From Thysanoteuthis rhombus (lineage: Eukaryota; Mollusca; Cephalopoda; Oegopsida; Thysanoteuthidae), in contig OY735220.1 of assembly GCA_963457665.1 (NCBI GenBank), positions 35,903,194 to 35,967,193 on the forward strand: a DNA stretch of 64,000 bases, given 5' to 3'. Below, piece by piece: positions 21,965-33,677 of this stretch (the stretch's first letter is position 1; every line of letters starts with the position of its first letter). A program made the translations under genes and the position numbers. The notes below the pieces were generated by a model. The model did no database searches. It worked only from the letters and a program-made list of their open reading frames with translations, and had not been told where the DNA came from.

Positions 21965-22195
21965 ATTATTTTGTTGACAGAACAATAAAAATCTAGCAAG
22001 AAAGTCAAAACGTTTTTCAAGAAATTAGTTGTAAATGCAAGATAGTTTTAGTGTCTGTTCTCTATGTGTTTTGGCATTGAATATTTTCATTATGAAACAA
22101 ACATGTTCTAGAATTGCCCAAATTTTCACTTGTAAATTAAAGGATGCATTGAAGTTAGGGGGATGATGATGGCTTTAGCGTAGGAAAGCACAGCC

Positions 22196-22267
22196 TCCCA
22201 TATGGTCTAGTGGTTAGGATTCCTGGCTTTCACCCAGGCGGCCCGGGTTCGATTCCCGGTGTGGGAA
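22196..22267 (+). tRNA. tRNA-Glu(TTC), copy E28
   Basis: Consensus sequence; TTC at 22229-22231. Confidence 0.97.
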
Positions 22268-22511
22268 CGATGAGTTTTGTTCAAATATAGAATGAAACAT
22301 CTTGAATATATCTTCACAGCTCTACATTAGGACAATGCTATTGTAGCGGAGAAAAGCTTTACATTTGACTTTGATATTCGATTTCACGCATTGGAATATA
22401 CTACATAGCTTAGTTGGACATCGATACAATATATTGGTATTAATGTTGACATGTAAGAATAAAACAGCCAGTCACTCAGGTGGCAAATATGTCTGGGGAA
22501 AAGAGAATAGT

Positions 22512-22584
22512 CGACCACGACGAGACTCGAACTCGCAATCTTCTGATTCGAAGTCAGACGCCTTTTCCATTAGGCCACGCAGTC
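22512..22584 (-). tRNA. tRNA-Arg(TCG), copy R29
   Basis: Consensus sequence; TCG at 22549-22551. Confidence 0.95.
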
Positions 22585-22815
22585 ATTATTTTGTTGACAG
22601 AACAATAAAAATCTAGCAAGAAAGTCAAAACGTTTTTCAAGAAATTAGTTGTAAATGCAAGATAGTTATAGTGTCTGTTCTCTATGTGTTTTGGCATTGA
22701 ACATTTTCATTATGAAACAAACAATTTCTAGAATTGCCCAAATTTTCACTTGTAAATTAAAGGATGCATTGAAGTTAGGGGGATGATGATGGCTTTAGCG
22801 TAGGAAAGCACAGCC

Positions 22816-22887
22816 TCCCATATGGTCTAGTGGTTAGGATTCCTGGCTTTCACCCAGGCGGCCCGGGTTCGATTCCCGGTGTGGGAA
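22816..22887 (+). tRNA. tRNA-Glu(TTC), copy E29
   Basis: Consensus sequence; TTC at 22849-22851. The upstream spacer has ACAATTTCTAG instead of ACATGTTCTAG. Confidence 0.97.
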
Positions 22888-23132
22888 CGTTGAGTTTTGT
22901 TCAAATATAGAATAATACATCTTGAATATATCTTCACGGCTCTACATTAGGACAATGCTATTGTAGCGGAGAAAATCTTTACATTTGACTTTGATATTCG
23001 ATCTCACGCATTGGAATATACTACATAGCTTAGTTGCAAATCGATACAATATATTGGTATTAATGTTGACATGTAAGAATAAAAACAGCCAGTCACTCAG
23101 GTGGCAAATATGTCTGGGGAAAAGAGAATAGT

Positions 23133-23205
23133 CGACCACGACGAGACTCGAACTCGCAATCTTCTGATTCGAAGTCAGACGCCTTTTCCATCAGGCCACG
23201 CAGTC
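23133..23205 (-). tRNA. tRNA-Arg(TCG), copy R30, A14 lost
   Basis: TCG at 23170-23172. A14 to G as in R9, R14 and R23. Confidence 0.8.
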
Positions 23206-23436
23206 ATTATTTTGTTGACAGAACAATAAAAATCTAGCAAGAAAGTCAAAACCTTTTTCGAGAGATTAGTTGTAAATGCAAGATAGTTTTAGTGTCTGTT
23301 CTCTATGTGTTTTGGCATTGAACATTTTCATTATGAAACAAACATGTTCTAGAATTGCCCAAATTTTCACTTGTAAATTAAAGGATGCATTGAAGTTAGG
23401 GGGATGATGATGGCTTTAGCGTAGGAAAGCACAGCC

Positions 23437-23508
23437 TCCCATATGGTCTAGTGGTTAGGATTCCTGGCTTTCACCCAGGCGGCCCGGGTTCGATTCCCGG
23501 TGTGGGAA
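23437..23508 (+). tRNA. tRNA-Glu(TTC), copy E30
   Basis: Consensus sequence; TTC at 23470-23472. Confidence 0.97.
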
Positions 23509-23752
23509 CGTTGAGTTTTGTTCAAATATAGAATAATACATCTTGAATATATCTTCACGGCCCTACATTACGACAATGTCGTTGTAGCAGAGAAAGCTCT
23601 CAATTTGATTTTGATATTCGATCTCACGCATAGGAATATACTACATAGCTTAGTTGGACATCGATACAATATATTGGTATCAATGTTGACATGTAAGAAT
23701 AAAAACAGCCAGTCACTCAGGTGGCAAATATGTCTGGGGAAAAGCGAATAGT

Positions 23753-23825
23753 CGACCACGACGAGACTCGAACTCGCAATCTTCTGATTCGAAGTCAGAC
23801 GCCTTTTCCATTAGGCCACGCAGTC
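23753..23825 (-). tRNA. tRNA-Arg(TCG), copy R31
   Basis: Consensus sequence; TCG at 23790-23792. Confidence 0.95.
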
Positions 23826-24056
23826 ATTATTTCGTTGACAGAACAATAAAAATCTAGCAAGAAAGTCAAAACCTTTTTGAAGAAATTAGTTGTAAATGCA
23901 AGATAGTTTTAGTGTCTGTTCTCTATGTGTTTTGGCATTGAATATTTTCATTATGAAACAAACATGTTCTAGAATTGCCCAAATTTTCACTTGTAAATTA
24001 AAGGATGCATTGAAGTTAGGGGGATGATGATGGCTTTAGCGTAGGAAAGCACAGCC

Positions 24057-24128
24057 TCCCATATGGTCTAGTGGTTAGGATTCCTGGCTTTCACCCAGGC
24101 GGCCCGGGTTCGATTCCCGGTGTGGGAA
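24057..24128 (+). tRNA. tRNA-Glu(TTC), copy E31
   Basis: Consensus sequence; TTC at 24090-24092. Confidence 0.97.
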
Positions 24129-24372
24129 CGATGAGTTTTGTTCAAATATAGAATGAAACATCTTGAATATATCTTCACAGCTCTACATTAGGACAATGCT
24201 ATTGTAGCGGAGAAAAGCTTTACATTTGACTTTGATATTCGATTTCACGCATTGGAATATACTACATAGCTTAGTTGGACATCGATACAATATATTGGTA
24301 TTAATGTTGACATGTAAGAATAAAACAGCCAGTCACTCAGGTGGCAAATATGTCTGGGGAAAAGAGAATAGT

Positions 24373-24445
24373 CGACCACGACGAGACTCGAACTCGCAAT
24401 CTTCTGATTCGAAGTCAGACGCCTTTTCCATTAGGCCACGCAGTC
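24373..24445 (-). tRNA. tRNA-Arg(TCG), copy R32
   Basis: Consensus sequence; TCG at 24410-24412. GAACTATAAAAATC in the 5' flank. Confidence 0.95.
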
Positions 24446-24676
24446 ATTATTTTGTTGACAGAACTATAAAAATCTAGCAAGAAAGTCAAAACCTTTTTCG
24501 AGAAATTAGTTGTAAATGCAAGATAGTTTTAGTGTCTGTTCTCTATGTATTTTGGCATTGAATATTTTCATTATGAAACAAACATGTTCTAGAATTGCCC
24601 AAATTTTCACTTGTAAATTAAAGGATGCATTGAAGTTAGGGGGATGATGATGGCTTTAGCGTAGGAAAGCACAGCC

Positions 24677-24748
24677 TCCCATATGGTCTAGTGGTTAGGA
24701 TTCCTGGCTTTCACCCAGGCGGCCCGGGTTCGATTCCCGGTGTGGGAA
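24677..24748 (+). tRNA. tRNA-Glu(TTC), copy E32
   Basis: Consensus sequence; TTC at 24710-24712. Confidence 0.97.
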
Positions 24749-24993
24749 CGTTGAGTTTTGTTCAAATATAGAATAATACATCTTGAATATATCTTCACGG
24801 CTCTACATTAGGACAATGCTATTGTAGCGGAGAAAATCTTTACATTTGACTTTGATATTCGATCTCACGCATAGGAATATACTACATAGCTTAGTTGGAC
24901 ATCGATACAATATATTGGTATTAATGTTGACATGTAAGAATAAAAACAGCCAGTCACTCAGGTGGCAAATATGTCTGGGGAAAAGAGAATAGT

Positions 24994-25066
24994 CGACCAC
25001 GACGAGACTCGAACTCGCAATCTTCTGATTCGAAGTCAGACGCCTTTTCCATTAGGCCACGCAGTC
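24994..25066 (-). tRNA. tRNA-Arg(TCG), copy R33
   Basis: Consensus sequence; TCG at 25031-25033. Confidence 0.95.
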
Positions 25067-25297
25067 ATTATTTTGTTGACAGAACAATAAAAATCTAGCA
25101 AGAAAGTCAAAACCTTTTTCGAGAAATTAGTTGTAAATGCAAGATAGTTTTAGTGTCTGTTCTCTATGTATTTTGGCATTGAATATTTTCATTATGAAAC
25201 AAACATGTTCTAGAATTGCCCAAATTTTCACTTGTAAATTAAAGGATGCATTGAAGTTAGGGGGATGATGATGGCTTTAGCGTAGGAAAGCACAGCC

Positions 25298-25369
25298 TCC
25301 CATATGGTCTAGTGGTTAGGATTCCTGGCTTTCACCCAGGCGGCCCGGGTTCGATTCCCGGTGTGGGAA
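25298..25369 (+). tRNA. tRNA-Glu(TTC), copy E33
   Basis: Consensus sequence; TTC at 25331-25333. Confidence 0.97.
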
Positions 25370-25614
25370 CGTTGAGTTTTGTTCAAATATAGAATAATAC
25401 ATCTTGAATATATCTTCACGGCTCTACATTAGGACAATGCTATTGTAGCGGAGAAAATCTTTACATTTGACTTTGATATTCGATCTCACGCATAGGAATA
25501 TACTACATAGCTTAGTTGGACATCGATACAATATATTGGTATTAATGTTGACATGTAAGAATAAAAACAGCCAGTCACTCAGGTGGCAAATATGTCTGGG
25601 GAAAAGAGAATAGT

Positions 25615-25687
25615 CGACCACAACGAGACTCGAACTCGCAATCTTCTGATTCGAAGTCAGACGCCTTTTCCATTAGGCCACGCAGTC
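25615..25687 (-). tRNA. tRNA-Arg(TCG), copy R34
   Basis: TCG at 25652-25654. C66 to T, G7-U66 wobble. Confidence 0.9.
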
Positions 25688-25918
25688 ATTATTTCGTTGA
25701 CAGAACAATAAAAATCTAGCAAGAAAGTCAAAACGTTTTTGAAGAAATTAGTTGTAAATGCAAGATAGTTTTAGTGTCTGTTCTCTATGTGTTTTGGCAT
25801 TGAACATTTTCATTATGAAACAAACATGTTCTAGAATTGCCCAAATTTTCACTTGTAAATTAAAGGATGCATTGAAGTTAGGGGGATGATGATGGCTTTA
25901 GCGTAGGAAAGCACAGCC

Positions 25919-25990
25919 TCCCATATGGTCTAGTGGTTAGGATTCCTGGCTTTCACCCAGGCGGCCCGGGTTCGATTCCCGGTGTGGGAA
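25919..25990 (+). tRNA. tRNA-Glu(TTC), copy E34
   Basis: Consensus sequence; TTC at 25952-25954. Confidence 0.97.
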
Positions 25991-26234
25991 CGATGAGTTT
26001 TGTTCAAATATAGAATGAAACATCTTGAATATATCTTCACAGCTCTACATTAGGACAATGCTATTGTAGCGGAGAAAAGCTTTACATTTGACTTTGATAT
26101 TCGATTTCACGCATTGGAATATACTACATAGCTTAGTTGGACATCGATACAATATATTGGTATTAATGTTGACATGTAAGAATAAAACAGCCAGTCACTC
26201 AGGTGGCAAATATGTCTGGGGAAAAGAGAATAGT

Positions 26235-26307
26235 CGACCACGACGAGACTCGAACTCGCAATCTTCTGATTCGAAGTCAGACGCCTTTTCCATTAGGCCA
26301 CGCAGTC
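26235..26307 (-). tRNA. tRNA-Arg(TCG), copy R35
   Basis: Consensus sequence; TCG at 26272-26274. Confidence 0.95.
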
Positions 26308-26538
26308 ATTATTTTGTTGACAGAACAATAAAAATCTAGCAAGAAAGTCAAAACCTTTTTCGAGAAATTAGTTGTAAATGCAAGATAGTTTTAGTGTCTG
26401 TTCTCTATGTATTTTGGCATTGAATATTTTCATTATGAAACAAACATGTTCTAGAATTGCCCAAATTTTCACTTGTAAATTAAAGGATGCATTGAAGTTA
26501 GGGCGATGATGATGGCTTTAGCGTAGGAAAGCACAGCC

Positions 26539-26610
26539 TCCCATATGGTCTAGTGGTTAGGATTCCTGGCTTTCACCCAGGCGGCCCGGGTTCGATTCCC
26601 GGTGTGGGAA
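26539..26610 (+). tRNA. tRNA-Glu(TTC), copy E35
   Basis: Consensus sequence; TTC at 26572-26574. Confidence 0.97.
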
Positions 26611-26854
26611 CGTTGAGTTTTGTTCAAATATAGAATGAAACATCTTGAATATATCTTCACAGCTCTACATTAGGACAATGCTATTGTAGCGGAGAAAAGC
26701 TTTACATTTGACTTTGATATTCGATTTCACGCATTGGAATATACTACATAGCTTAGTTGCAAATCGATACAATATATTGGTATTAATGTTGACATGTAAG
26801 AATAAAACAGCCAGTCACTCAGGTGGCAAATATGTCTGGGGAAAAGAGAATAGT

Positions 26855-26927
26855 CGACCACGACGAGACTCGAACTCGCAATCTTCTGATTCGAAGTCAG
26901 ACGCCTTTTCCATTAGGCCACGCAGTC
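26855..26927 (-). tRNA. tRNA-Arg(TCG), copy R36
   Basis: Consensus sequence; TCG at 26892-26894. The 5' flank AAGTGAAAACC is shared with R43 and R48. Confidence 0.95.
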
Positions 26928-27158
26928 ATTATTTTGTTGACAGAACAATAAAAATCTAGCAAGAAAGTGAAAACCTTTTTCGAGAAATTAGTTGTAAATG
27001 CAAGATAGTTTTAGTGTCTGTTCTCTATGTATTTTGGCATTGAATATTTTCATTATGAAACAAACATGTTCTAGAATTGCCCAAATTTTCACTTGTAAAT
27101 TAAAGGATGCATTGAAGTTAGGGGGATGATGATGGCTTTAGCGTAGGAAAGCACAGCC

Positions 27159-27230
27159 TCCCATATGGTGTAGTGGTTAGGATTCCTGGCTTTCACCCAG
27201 GCGGCCCGGGTTCGATTCCCGGTGTGGGAA
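27159..27230 (+). tRNA. tRNA-Glu(TTC), copy E36, D-stem variant
   Basis: TTC at 27192-27194. C12 to G (G12/G23 clash). Isolated here from the other copies of this subtype. Confidence 0.85.
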
Positions 27231-27474
27231 CGTTGAGTTTTGTTCAAATATAGAATAATACATCTTGAATATATCTTCACGGCCCTACATTACGACAATG
27301 TCGTTGTAGCAGAGAAAGCTCTCAATTTGATTTTGATATTCGATCTCACGCATAGGAATATACTACATAGCTTAGTTGGACATCGATACAATATATTGGT
27401 ATCAATGTTGACATGTAAGAATAAAAACAGCCAGTCACTCAGGTGGCAAATATGTCTGGGGAAAAGCGAATAGT

Positions 27475-27547
27475 CGACCACGACGAGACTCGAACTTGCA
27501 ATCTTCTGATTCGAAGTCAGACGCCTTTTCCATTAGGCCACGCAGTC
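27475..27547 (-). tRNA. tRNA-Arg(TCG), copy R37
   Basis: TCG at 27512-27514. G51 to A, A51/C63 mismatch in the T stem. Confidence 0.8.
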
Positions 27548-27778
27548 ATTATTTCGTTGACAGAACAATAAAAATCTAGCAAGAAAGTCAAAACCTTTTT
27601 GAAGAAATTAGTTGTAAATGCAAGATAGTTTTAGTGTCTGTTCTCTATGTGTTTTGGCATTGAATATTTTCATTATGAAACAAACATGTTCTAGAATTGC
27701 CCAAATTTTCACTTGTAAATTAAAGGATGCATTGAAGTTAGGGGGATGATGATGGCTTTAGCGTAGGAAAGCACAGCC

Positions 27779-27850
27779 TCCCATATGGTCTAGTGGTTAG
27801 GATTCCTGGCTTTCACCCAGGCGGCCCGGGTTCGATTCCCGGTGTGGGAA
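27779..27850 (+). tRNA. tRNA-Glu(TTC), copy E37
   Basis: Consensus sequence; TTC at 27812-27814. Confidence 0.97.
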
Positions 27851-28094
27851 CGATGAGTTTTGTTCAAATATAGAATGAAACATCTTGAATATATCTTCAC
27901 AGCTCTACATTAGGACAATGCTATTGTAGCGGAGAAAAGCTTTACATTTGACTTTGATATTCGATTTCACGCATTGGAATATACTACATAGCTTAGTTGG
28001 ACATCGATACAATATATTGGTATTAATGTTGACATGTAAGAATAAAACAGCCAGTCACTCAGGTGGCAAATATGTCTGGGGAAAAGAGAATAGT

Positions 28095-28167
28095 CGACCA
28101 CGACGAGACTCGAACTCGCAATCTTCTGATTCGAAGTCAGACGCCTTTTCCATTAGGCCACGCAGTC
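28095..28167 (-). tRNA. tRNA-Arg(TCG), copy R38
   Basis: Consensus sequence; TCG at 28132-28134. GAACTATAAAAATC in the 5' flank. Confidence 0.95.
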
Positions 28168-28398
28168 ATTATTTTGTTGACAGAACTATAAAAATCTAGC
28201 AAGAAAGTCAAAACCTTTTTCGAGAAATTAGTTGTAAATGCAAGATAGTTTTAGTGTCTGTTCTCTATGTATTTTGGCATTGAATATTTTCATTATGAAA
28301 CAAACATGTTCTAGAATTGCCCAAATTTTCACTTGTAAATTAAAGGATGCATTGAAGTTAGGGGGATGATGATGGCTTTAGCGTAGGAAAGCACAGCC

Positions 28399-28470
28399 TC
28401 CCATATGGTCTAGTGGTTAGGATTCCTGGCTTTCACCCATGCGGCCCGGGTTCGATTCCCGGTGTGGGAA
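28399..28470 (+). tRNA. tRNA-Glu(TTC), copy E38, anticodon-stem mismatch
   Basis: TTC at 28432-28434. G42 to T unpairs C28/T42 within the anticodon stem. Confidence 0.8.
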
Positions 28471-28715
28471 CGTTGAGTTTTGTTCAAATATAGAATAATA
28501 CATCTTGAATATATCTTCACGGCCCTACATTAGGACAATGCTATTGTAGCGGAGAAAATCTTTACATTTGACTTTGATATTCGATCTCACGCATAGGAAT
28601 ATACTACATAGCTTAGTTGGACATCGATACAATATATTGGTATTAATGTTGACATGTAAGAATAAAAACAGCCAGTCACTCAGGTGGCAAATATGTCTGG
28701 GGAAAAGAGAATAGT

Positions 28716-28788
28716 CGACCACAACGAGACTCGAACTCGCAATCTTCTGATTCGAAGTCAGACGCCTTTTCCATTAGGCCACGCAGTC
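28716..28788 (-). tRNA. tRNA-Arg(TCG), copy R39
   Basis: TCG at 28753-28755. C66 to T, G7-U66 wobble. Confidence 0.9.
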
Positions 28789-29019
28789 ATTATTTTGTTG
28801 ACAGAACAATAAAAATCTAGCAAGAAAGTCAAAACCTTTTTGAAGAAATTAGTTGTAAATGCAAGATAGTTTTAGTGTCTGTTCTCTATGTGTTTTGGCA
28901 TTGAATATTTTCATTATGAAACAAACATGTTCTAGAATTGCCCAAATTTTCACTTGTAAATTAAAGGATGCATTGAAGTTAGGGGGATGATGATGGCTTT
29001 AGCGTAGGAAAGCACAGCC

Positions 29020-29091
29020 TCCCATATGGTCTAGTGGTTAGGATTCCTGGCTTTCACCCAGGCGGCCCGGGTTCGATTCCCGGTGTGGGAA
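29020..29091 (+). tRNA. tRNA-Glu(TTC), copy E39
   Basis: Consensus sequence; TTC at 29053-29055. Confidence 0.97.
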
Positions 29092-29335
29092 CGATGAGTT
29101 TTGTTCAAATATAGAATGAAACATCTTGAATATATCTTCACAGCTCTACATTAGGACAATGCTATTGTAGCGGAGAAAAGCTTTACATTTGACTTTGATA
29201 TTCGATTTCACGCATTGGAATATACTACATAGCTTAGTTGGACATCGATACAATATATTGGTATTAATGTTGACATGTAAGAATAAAACAGCCAGTCACT
29301 CAGGTGGCAAATATGTCTGGGGAAAAGAGAATAGT

Positions 29336-29408
29336 CGACCACGACGAGACTCGAACTCGCAATCTTCTGATTCGAAGTCAGACGCCTTTTCCATTAGGCC
29401 ACGCAGTC
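29336..29408 (-). tRNA. tRNA-Arg(TCG), copy R40
   Basis: Consensus sequence; TCG at 29373-29375. Confidence 0.95.
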
Positions 29409-29639
29409 ATTATTTTGTTGACAGAACAATAAAAATCTAGCAAGAAAGTCAAAACCTTTTTCGAGAAATTAGTTGTAAATGCAAGATAGTTTTAGTGTCT
29501 GTTCTCTATGTATTTTGGCATTGAATATTTTCATTATGAAACAAACATGTTCTAGAATTGCCCAAATTTTCACTTGTAAATTAAAGGATGCATTGAAGTT
29601 AGGGGGATGATGATGGCTTTAGCGTAGGAAAGCACAGCC

Positions 29640-29711
29640 TCCCATATGGTCTAGTGGTTAGGATTCCTGGCTTTCACCCAGGCGGCCCGGGTTCGATTCC
29701 CGGTGTAGGAA
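29640..29711 (+). tRNA. tRNA-Glu(TTC), copy E40, acceptor mismatch
   Basis: TTC at 29673-29675. G68 to A gives C4/A68 in the acceptor stem. Confidence 0.82.
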
Positions 29712-29956
29712 CGTTGAGTTTTGTTCAAATATAGAATAATACATCTTGAATATATCTTCACGGCTCTACATTAGGACAATGCTATTGTAGCGGAGAAAAT
29801 CTTTACATTTGACTTTGATATTCGATCTCACGCATAGGAATATACTACATAGCTTAGTTGGACATCGATACAATATATTGGTATTAATGTTGACATGTAA
29901 GAATAAAAACAGCCAGTCACTCAGGTGGCAAATATGTCTGGGGAAAAGAGAATAGT

Positions 29957-30029
29957 CGACCACAACGAGACTCGAACTCGCAATCTTCTGATTCGAAGTC
30001 AGACGCCTTTTCCATTAGGCCACGCAGTC
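29957..30029 (-). tRNA. tRNA-Arg(TCG), copy R41
   Basis: TCG at 29994-29996. C66 to T, G7-U66 wobble. Partner of R34 in the 4,342-bp block repeat. Confidence 0.9.
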
Positions 30030-30260
30030 ATTATTTCGTTGACAGAACAATAAAAATCTAGCAAGAAAGTCAAAACGTTTTTGAAGAAATTAGTTGTAAA
30101 TGCAAGATAGTTTTAGTGTCTGTTCTCTATGTGTTTTGGCATTGAACATTTTCATTATGAAACAAACATGTTCTAGAATTGCCCAAATTTTCACTTGTAA
30201 ATTAAAGGATGCATTGAAGTTAGGGGGATGATGATGGCTTTAGCGTAGGAAAGCACAGCC

Positions 30261-30332
30261 TCCCATATGGTCTAGAGGTTAGGATTCCTGGCTTTCACCC
30301 AGGCGGCCCGGGTTCGATTCCCGGTGTGGGAA
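30261..30332 (+). tRNA. tRNA-Glu(TTC), copy E41
   Basis: TTC at 30294-30296. T16 to A in the D-loop; the A box still fits its consensus. Confidence 0.93.
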
Positions 30333-30576
30333 CGATGAGTTTTGTTCAAATATAGAATGAAACATCTTGAATATATCTTCACAGCTCTACATTAGGACAA
30401 TGCTATTGTAGCGGAGAAAAGCTTTACATTTGACTTTGATATTCGATTTCACGCATTGGAATATACTACATAGCTTAGTTGGACATCGATACAATATATT
30501 GGTATTAATGTTGACATGTAAGAATAAAACAGCCAGTCACTCAGGTGGCAAATATGTCTGGGGAAAAGAGAATAGT

Positions 30577-30649
30577 CGACCACGACGAGACTCGAACTCG
30601 CAATCTTCTGATTCGAAGTCAGACGCCTTTTCCATTAGGCCACGCAGTC
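30577..30649 (-). tRNA. tRNA-Arg(TCG), copy R42
   Basis: Consensus sequence; TCG at 30614-30616. Confidence 0.95.
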
Positions 30650-30880
30650 ATTATTTTGTTGACAGAACAATAAAAATCTAGCAAGAAAGTCAAAACCTTT
30701 TTCGAGAAATTAGTTGTAAATGCAAGATAGTTTTAGTGTCTGTTCTCTATGTATTTTGGCATTGAATATTTTCATTATGAAACAAACATGTTCTAGAATT
30801 GCCCAAATTTTCACTTGTAAATTAAAGGATGCATTGAAGTTAGGGGGATGATGATGGCTTTAGCGTAGGAAAGCACAGCC

Positions 30881-30952
30881 TCCCATATGGTCTAGTGGTT
30901 AGGATTCCTGGCTTTCACCCAGGCGGCCCGGGTTCGATTCCCGGTGTGGGAA
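30881..30952 (+). tRNA. tRNA-Glu(TTC), copy E42
   Basis: Consensus sequence; TTC at 30914-30916. Confidence 0.97.
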
Positions 30953-31196
30953 CGTTGAGTTTTGTTCAAATATAGAATGAAACATCTTGAATATATCTTC
31001 ACAGCTCTACATTAGGACAATGCTATTGTAGCGGAGAAAAGCTTTACATTTGACTTTGATATTCGATTTCACGCATTGGAATATACTACATAGCTTAGTT
31101 GCAAATCGATACAATATATTGGTATTAATGTTGACATGTAAGAATAAAACAGCCAGTCACTCAGGTGGCAAATATGTCTGGGGAAAAGAGAATAGT

Positions 31197-31269
31197 CGAC
31201 CACGACGAGACTCGAACTCGCAATCTTCTGATTCGAAGTCAGACGCCTTTTCCATTAGGCCACGCAGTC
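31197..31269 (-). tRNA. tRNA-Arg(TCG), copy R43
   Basis: Consensus sequence; TCG at 31234-31236. Confidence 0.95.
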
Positions 31270-31500
31270 ATTATTTTGTTGACAGAACAATAAAAATCTA
31301 GCAAGAAAGTGAAAACCTTTTTCGAGAAATTAGTTGTAAATGCAAGATAGTTTTAGTGTCTGTTCTCTATGTATTTTGGCATTGAATATTTTCATTATGA
31401 AACAAACATGTTCTAGAATTGCCCAAATTTTCACTTGTAAATTAAAGGATGCATTGAAGTTAGGGGGATGATGATGGCTTTAGCGTAGGAAAGCACAGCC

Positions 31501-31572
31501 TCCCATATGGTCTAGTGGTTAGGATTCCTGGCTTTCACCCAGGCGGCCCGGGTTCGATTCCCGGTGTGGGAA
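31501..31572 (+). tRNA. tRNA-Glu(TTC), copy E43
   Basis: Consensus sequence; TTC at 31534-31536. Confidence 0.97.
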
Positions 31573-31817
31573 CGTTGAGTTTTGTTCAAATATAGAATAA
31601 TACATCTTGAATATATCTTCACGGCTCTACATTAGGACAATGCTATTGTAGCGGAGAAAAGCTTTACATTTGACTTTGATATTCGATCTCACGCATAGGA
31701 ATATACTACATAGCTTAGTTGGACATCGATACAATATATTGGTATTAATGTTGACATGTAAGAATAAAAACAGCCAGTCACTCAGGTGACAAATATGTCT
31801 GGGGAAAAGAGAATAGT

Positions 31818-31890
31818 CGACCACGACGAGACTCGAACTCGCAATCTTCTGATTCGAAGTCAGACGCCTTTTCCATTAGGCCACGCAGTC
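31818..31890 (-). tRNA. tRNA-Arg(TCG), copy R44
   Basis: Consensus sequence; TCG at 31855-31857. AGGTGACAAATATG in the 3' flank, shared with R49, R51, R54 and R57. Confidence 0.95.
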
Positions 31891-32121
31891 ATTATTTTGT
31901 TGACAGAACAATAAAAATCTAGCAAGAAAGTCAAAACCTTTTTGAAGAAATTAGTTGTAAATGCAAGATAGTTTTAGCGTCTGTTCTCTATGTGTTTTGG
32001 CATTGAACATTTTCATTATGAAACAAACATGTTCTAGAATTGCCCAAATTTTCACTTGTAAATTAAAGGATGCATTGAAGTTAGGGGGATGATGATGGCT
32101 TTAGCGTAGGAAAGCACAGCC

Positions 32122-32193
32122 TCCCATATGGTCTAGTGGTTAGGATTCCTGGCTTTCACCCAGGCGGCCCGGGTTCGATTCCCGGTGTGGGAA
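32122..32193 (+). tRNA. tRNA-Glu(TTC), copy E44
   Basis: Consensus sequence; TTC at 32155-32157. Confidence 0.97.
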
Positions 32194-32437
32194 CGATGAG
32201 TTTTGTTCAAATATAGAATGAAACATCTTGAATATATCTTCACAGCTCTACATTAGGACAATGCTATTGTAGCGGAGAAAAGCTTTACATTTGACTTTGA
32301 TATTCGATTTCACGCATTGGAATATACTACATAGCTTAGTTGGACATCGATACAATATATTGGTATTAATGTTGACATGTAAGAATAAAACAGCCAGTCA
32401 CTCAGGTGGCAAATATGTCTGGGGAAAAGAGAATAGT

Positions 32438-32510
32438 CGACCACGACGAGACTCGAACTCGCAATCTTCTGATTCGAAGTCAGACGCCTTTTCCATTAGG
32501 CCACGCAGTC
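32438..32510 (-). tRNA. tRNA-Arg(TCG), copy R45
   Basis: Consensus sequence; TCG at 32475-32477. Confidence 0.95.
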
Positions 32511-32741
32511 ATTATTTTGTTGACAGAACAATAAAAATCTAGCAAGAAAGTCAAAACCTTTTTCGAGAAATTAGTTGTAAATGCAAGATAGTTTTAGTGT
32601 CTGTTCTCTATGTATTTTGGCATTGAATATTTTCATTATGAAACAAACATGTTCTAGAATTGCCCAAATTTTCACTTGTAAATTAAAGGATGCATTGAAG
32701 TTAGGGGGATGATGATGGCTTTAGCGTAGGAAAGCACAGCC

Positions 32742-32813
32742 TCCCATATGGTCTAGTGGTTAGGATTCCTGGCTTTCACCCAGGCGGCCCGGGTTCGATT
32801 CCCGGTGTGGGAA
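32742..32813 (+). tRNA. tRNA-Glu(TTC), copy E45
   Basis: Consensus sequence; TTC at 32775-32777. Confidence 0.97.
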
Positions 32814-33057
32814 CGATGAGTTTTGTTCAAATATAGAATGAAACATCTTGAATATATCTTCACAGCTCTACATTAGGACAATGCTATTGTAGCGGAGAAA
32901 AGCTTTACATTTGACTTTGATATTCGATTTCACGCATTGGAATATACTACATAGCTTAGTTGGACATCGATACAATATATTGGTATTAATGTTGACATGT
33001 AAGAATAAAACAGCCAGTCACTCAGGTGGCAAATATGTCTGGGGAAAAGAGAATAGT

Positions 33058-33130
33058 CGACCACGACGAGACTCGAACTCGCAATCTTCTGATTCGAAGT
33101 CAGACGCCTTTTCCATTAGGCCACGCAGTC
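33058..33130 (-). tRNA. tRNA-Arg(TCG), copy R46
   Basis: Consensus sequence; TCG at 33095-33097. This and the two neighbouring units are almost identical 620-bp copies. Confidence 0.95.
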
Positions 33131-33361
33131 ATTATTTTGTTGACAGAACAATAAAAATCTAGCAAGAAAGTCAAAACCTTTTTCGAGAAATTAGTTGTAA
33201 ATGCAAGATAGTTTTAGTGTCTGTTCTCTATGTATTTTGGCATTGAATATTTTCATTATGAAACAAACATGTTCTAGAATTGCCCAAATTTTCACTTGTA
33301 AATTAAAGGATGCATTGAAGTTAGGGGGATGATGATGGCTTTAGCGTAGGAAAGCACAGCC

Positions 33362-33433
33362 TCCCATATGGTCTAGTGGTTAGGATTCCTGGCATTCACC
33401 CAGGCGGCCCGGGTTCGATTCCCGGTGTGGGAA
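33362..33433 (+). pseudogene. tRNA-Glu copy E46 lacking U33
   Basis: The only change is T33 to A at 33394, giving loop CATTCAC with TTC at 33395-33397. U33 is nearly universal and makes the anticodon turn, so the product should decode badly. It may still be transcribed, as both boxes are intact. Confidence 0.65.
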
Positions 33434-33677
33434 CGATGAGTTTTGTTCAAATATAGAATGAAACATCTTGAATATATCTTCACAGCTCTACATTAGGACA
33501 ATGCTATTGTAGCGGAGAAAAGCTTTACATTTGACTTTGATATTCGATTTCACGCATTGGAATATACTACATAGCTTAGTTGGACATCGATACAATATAT
33601 TGGTATTAATGTTGACATGTAAGAATAAAACAGCCAGTCACTCAGGTGGCAAATATGTCTGGGGAAAAGAGAATAGT

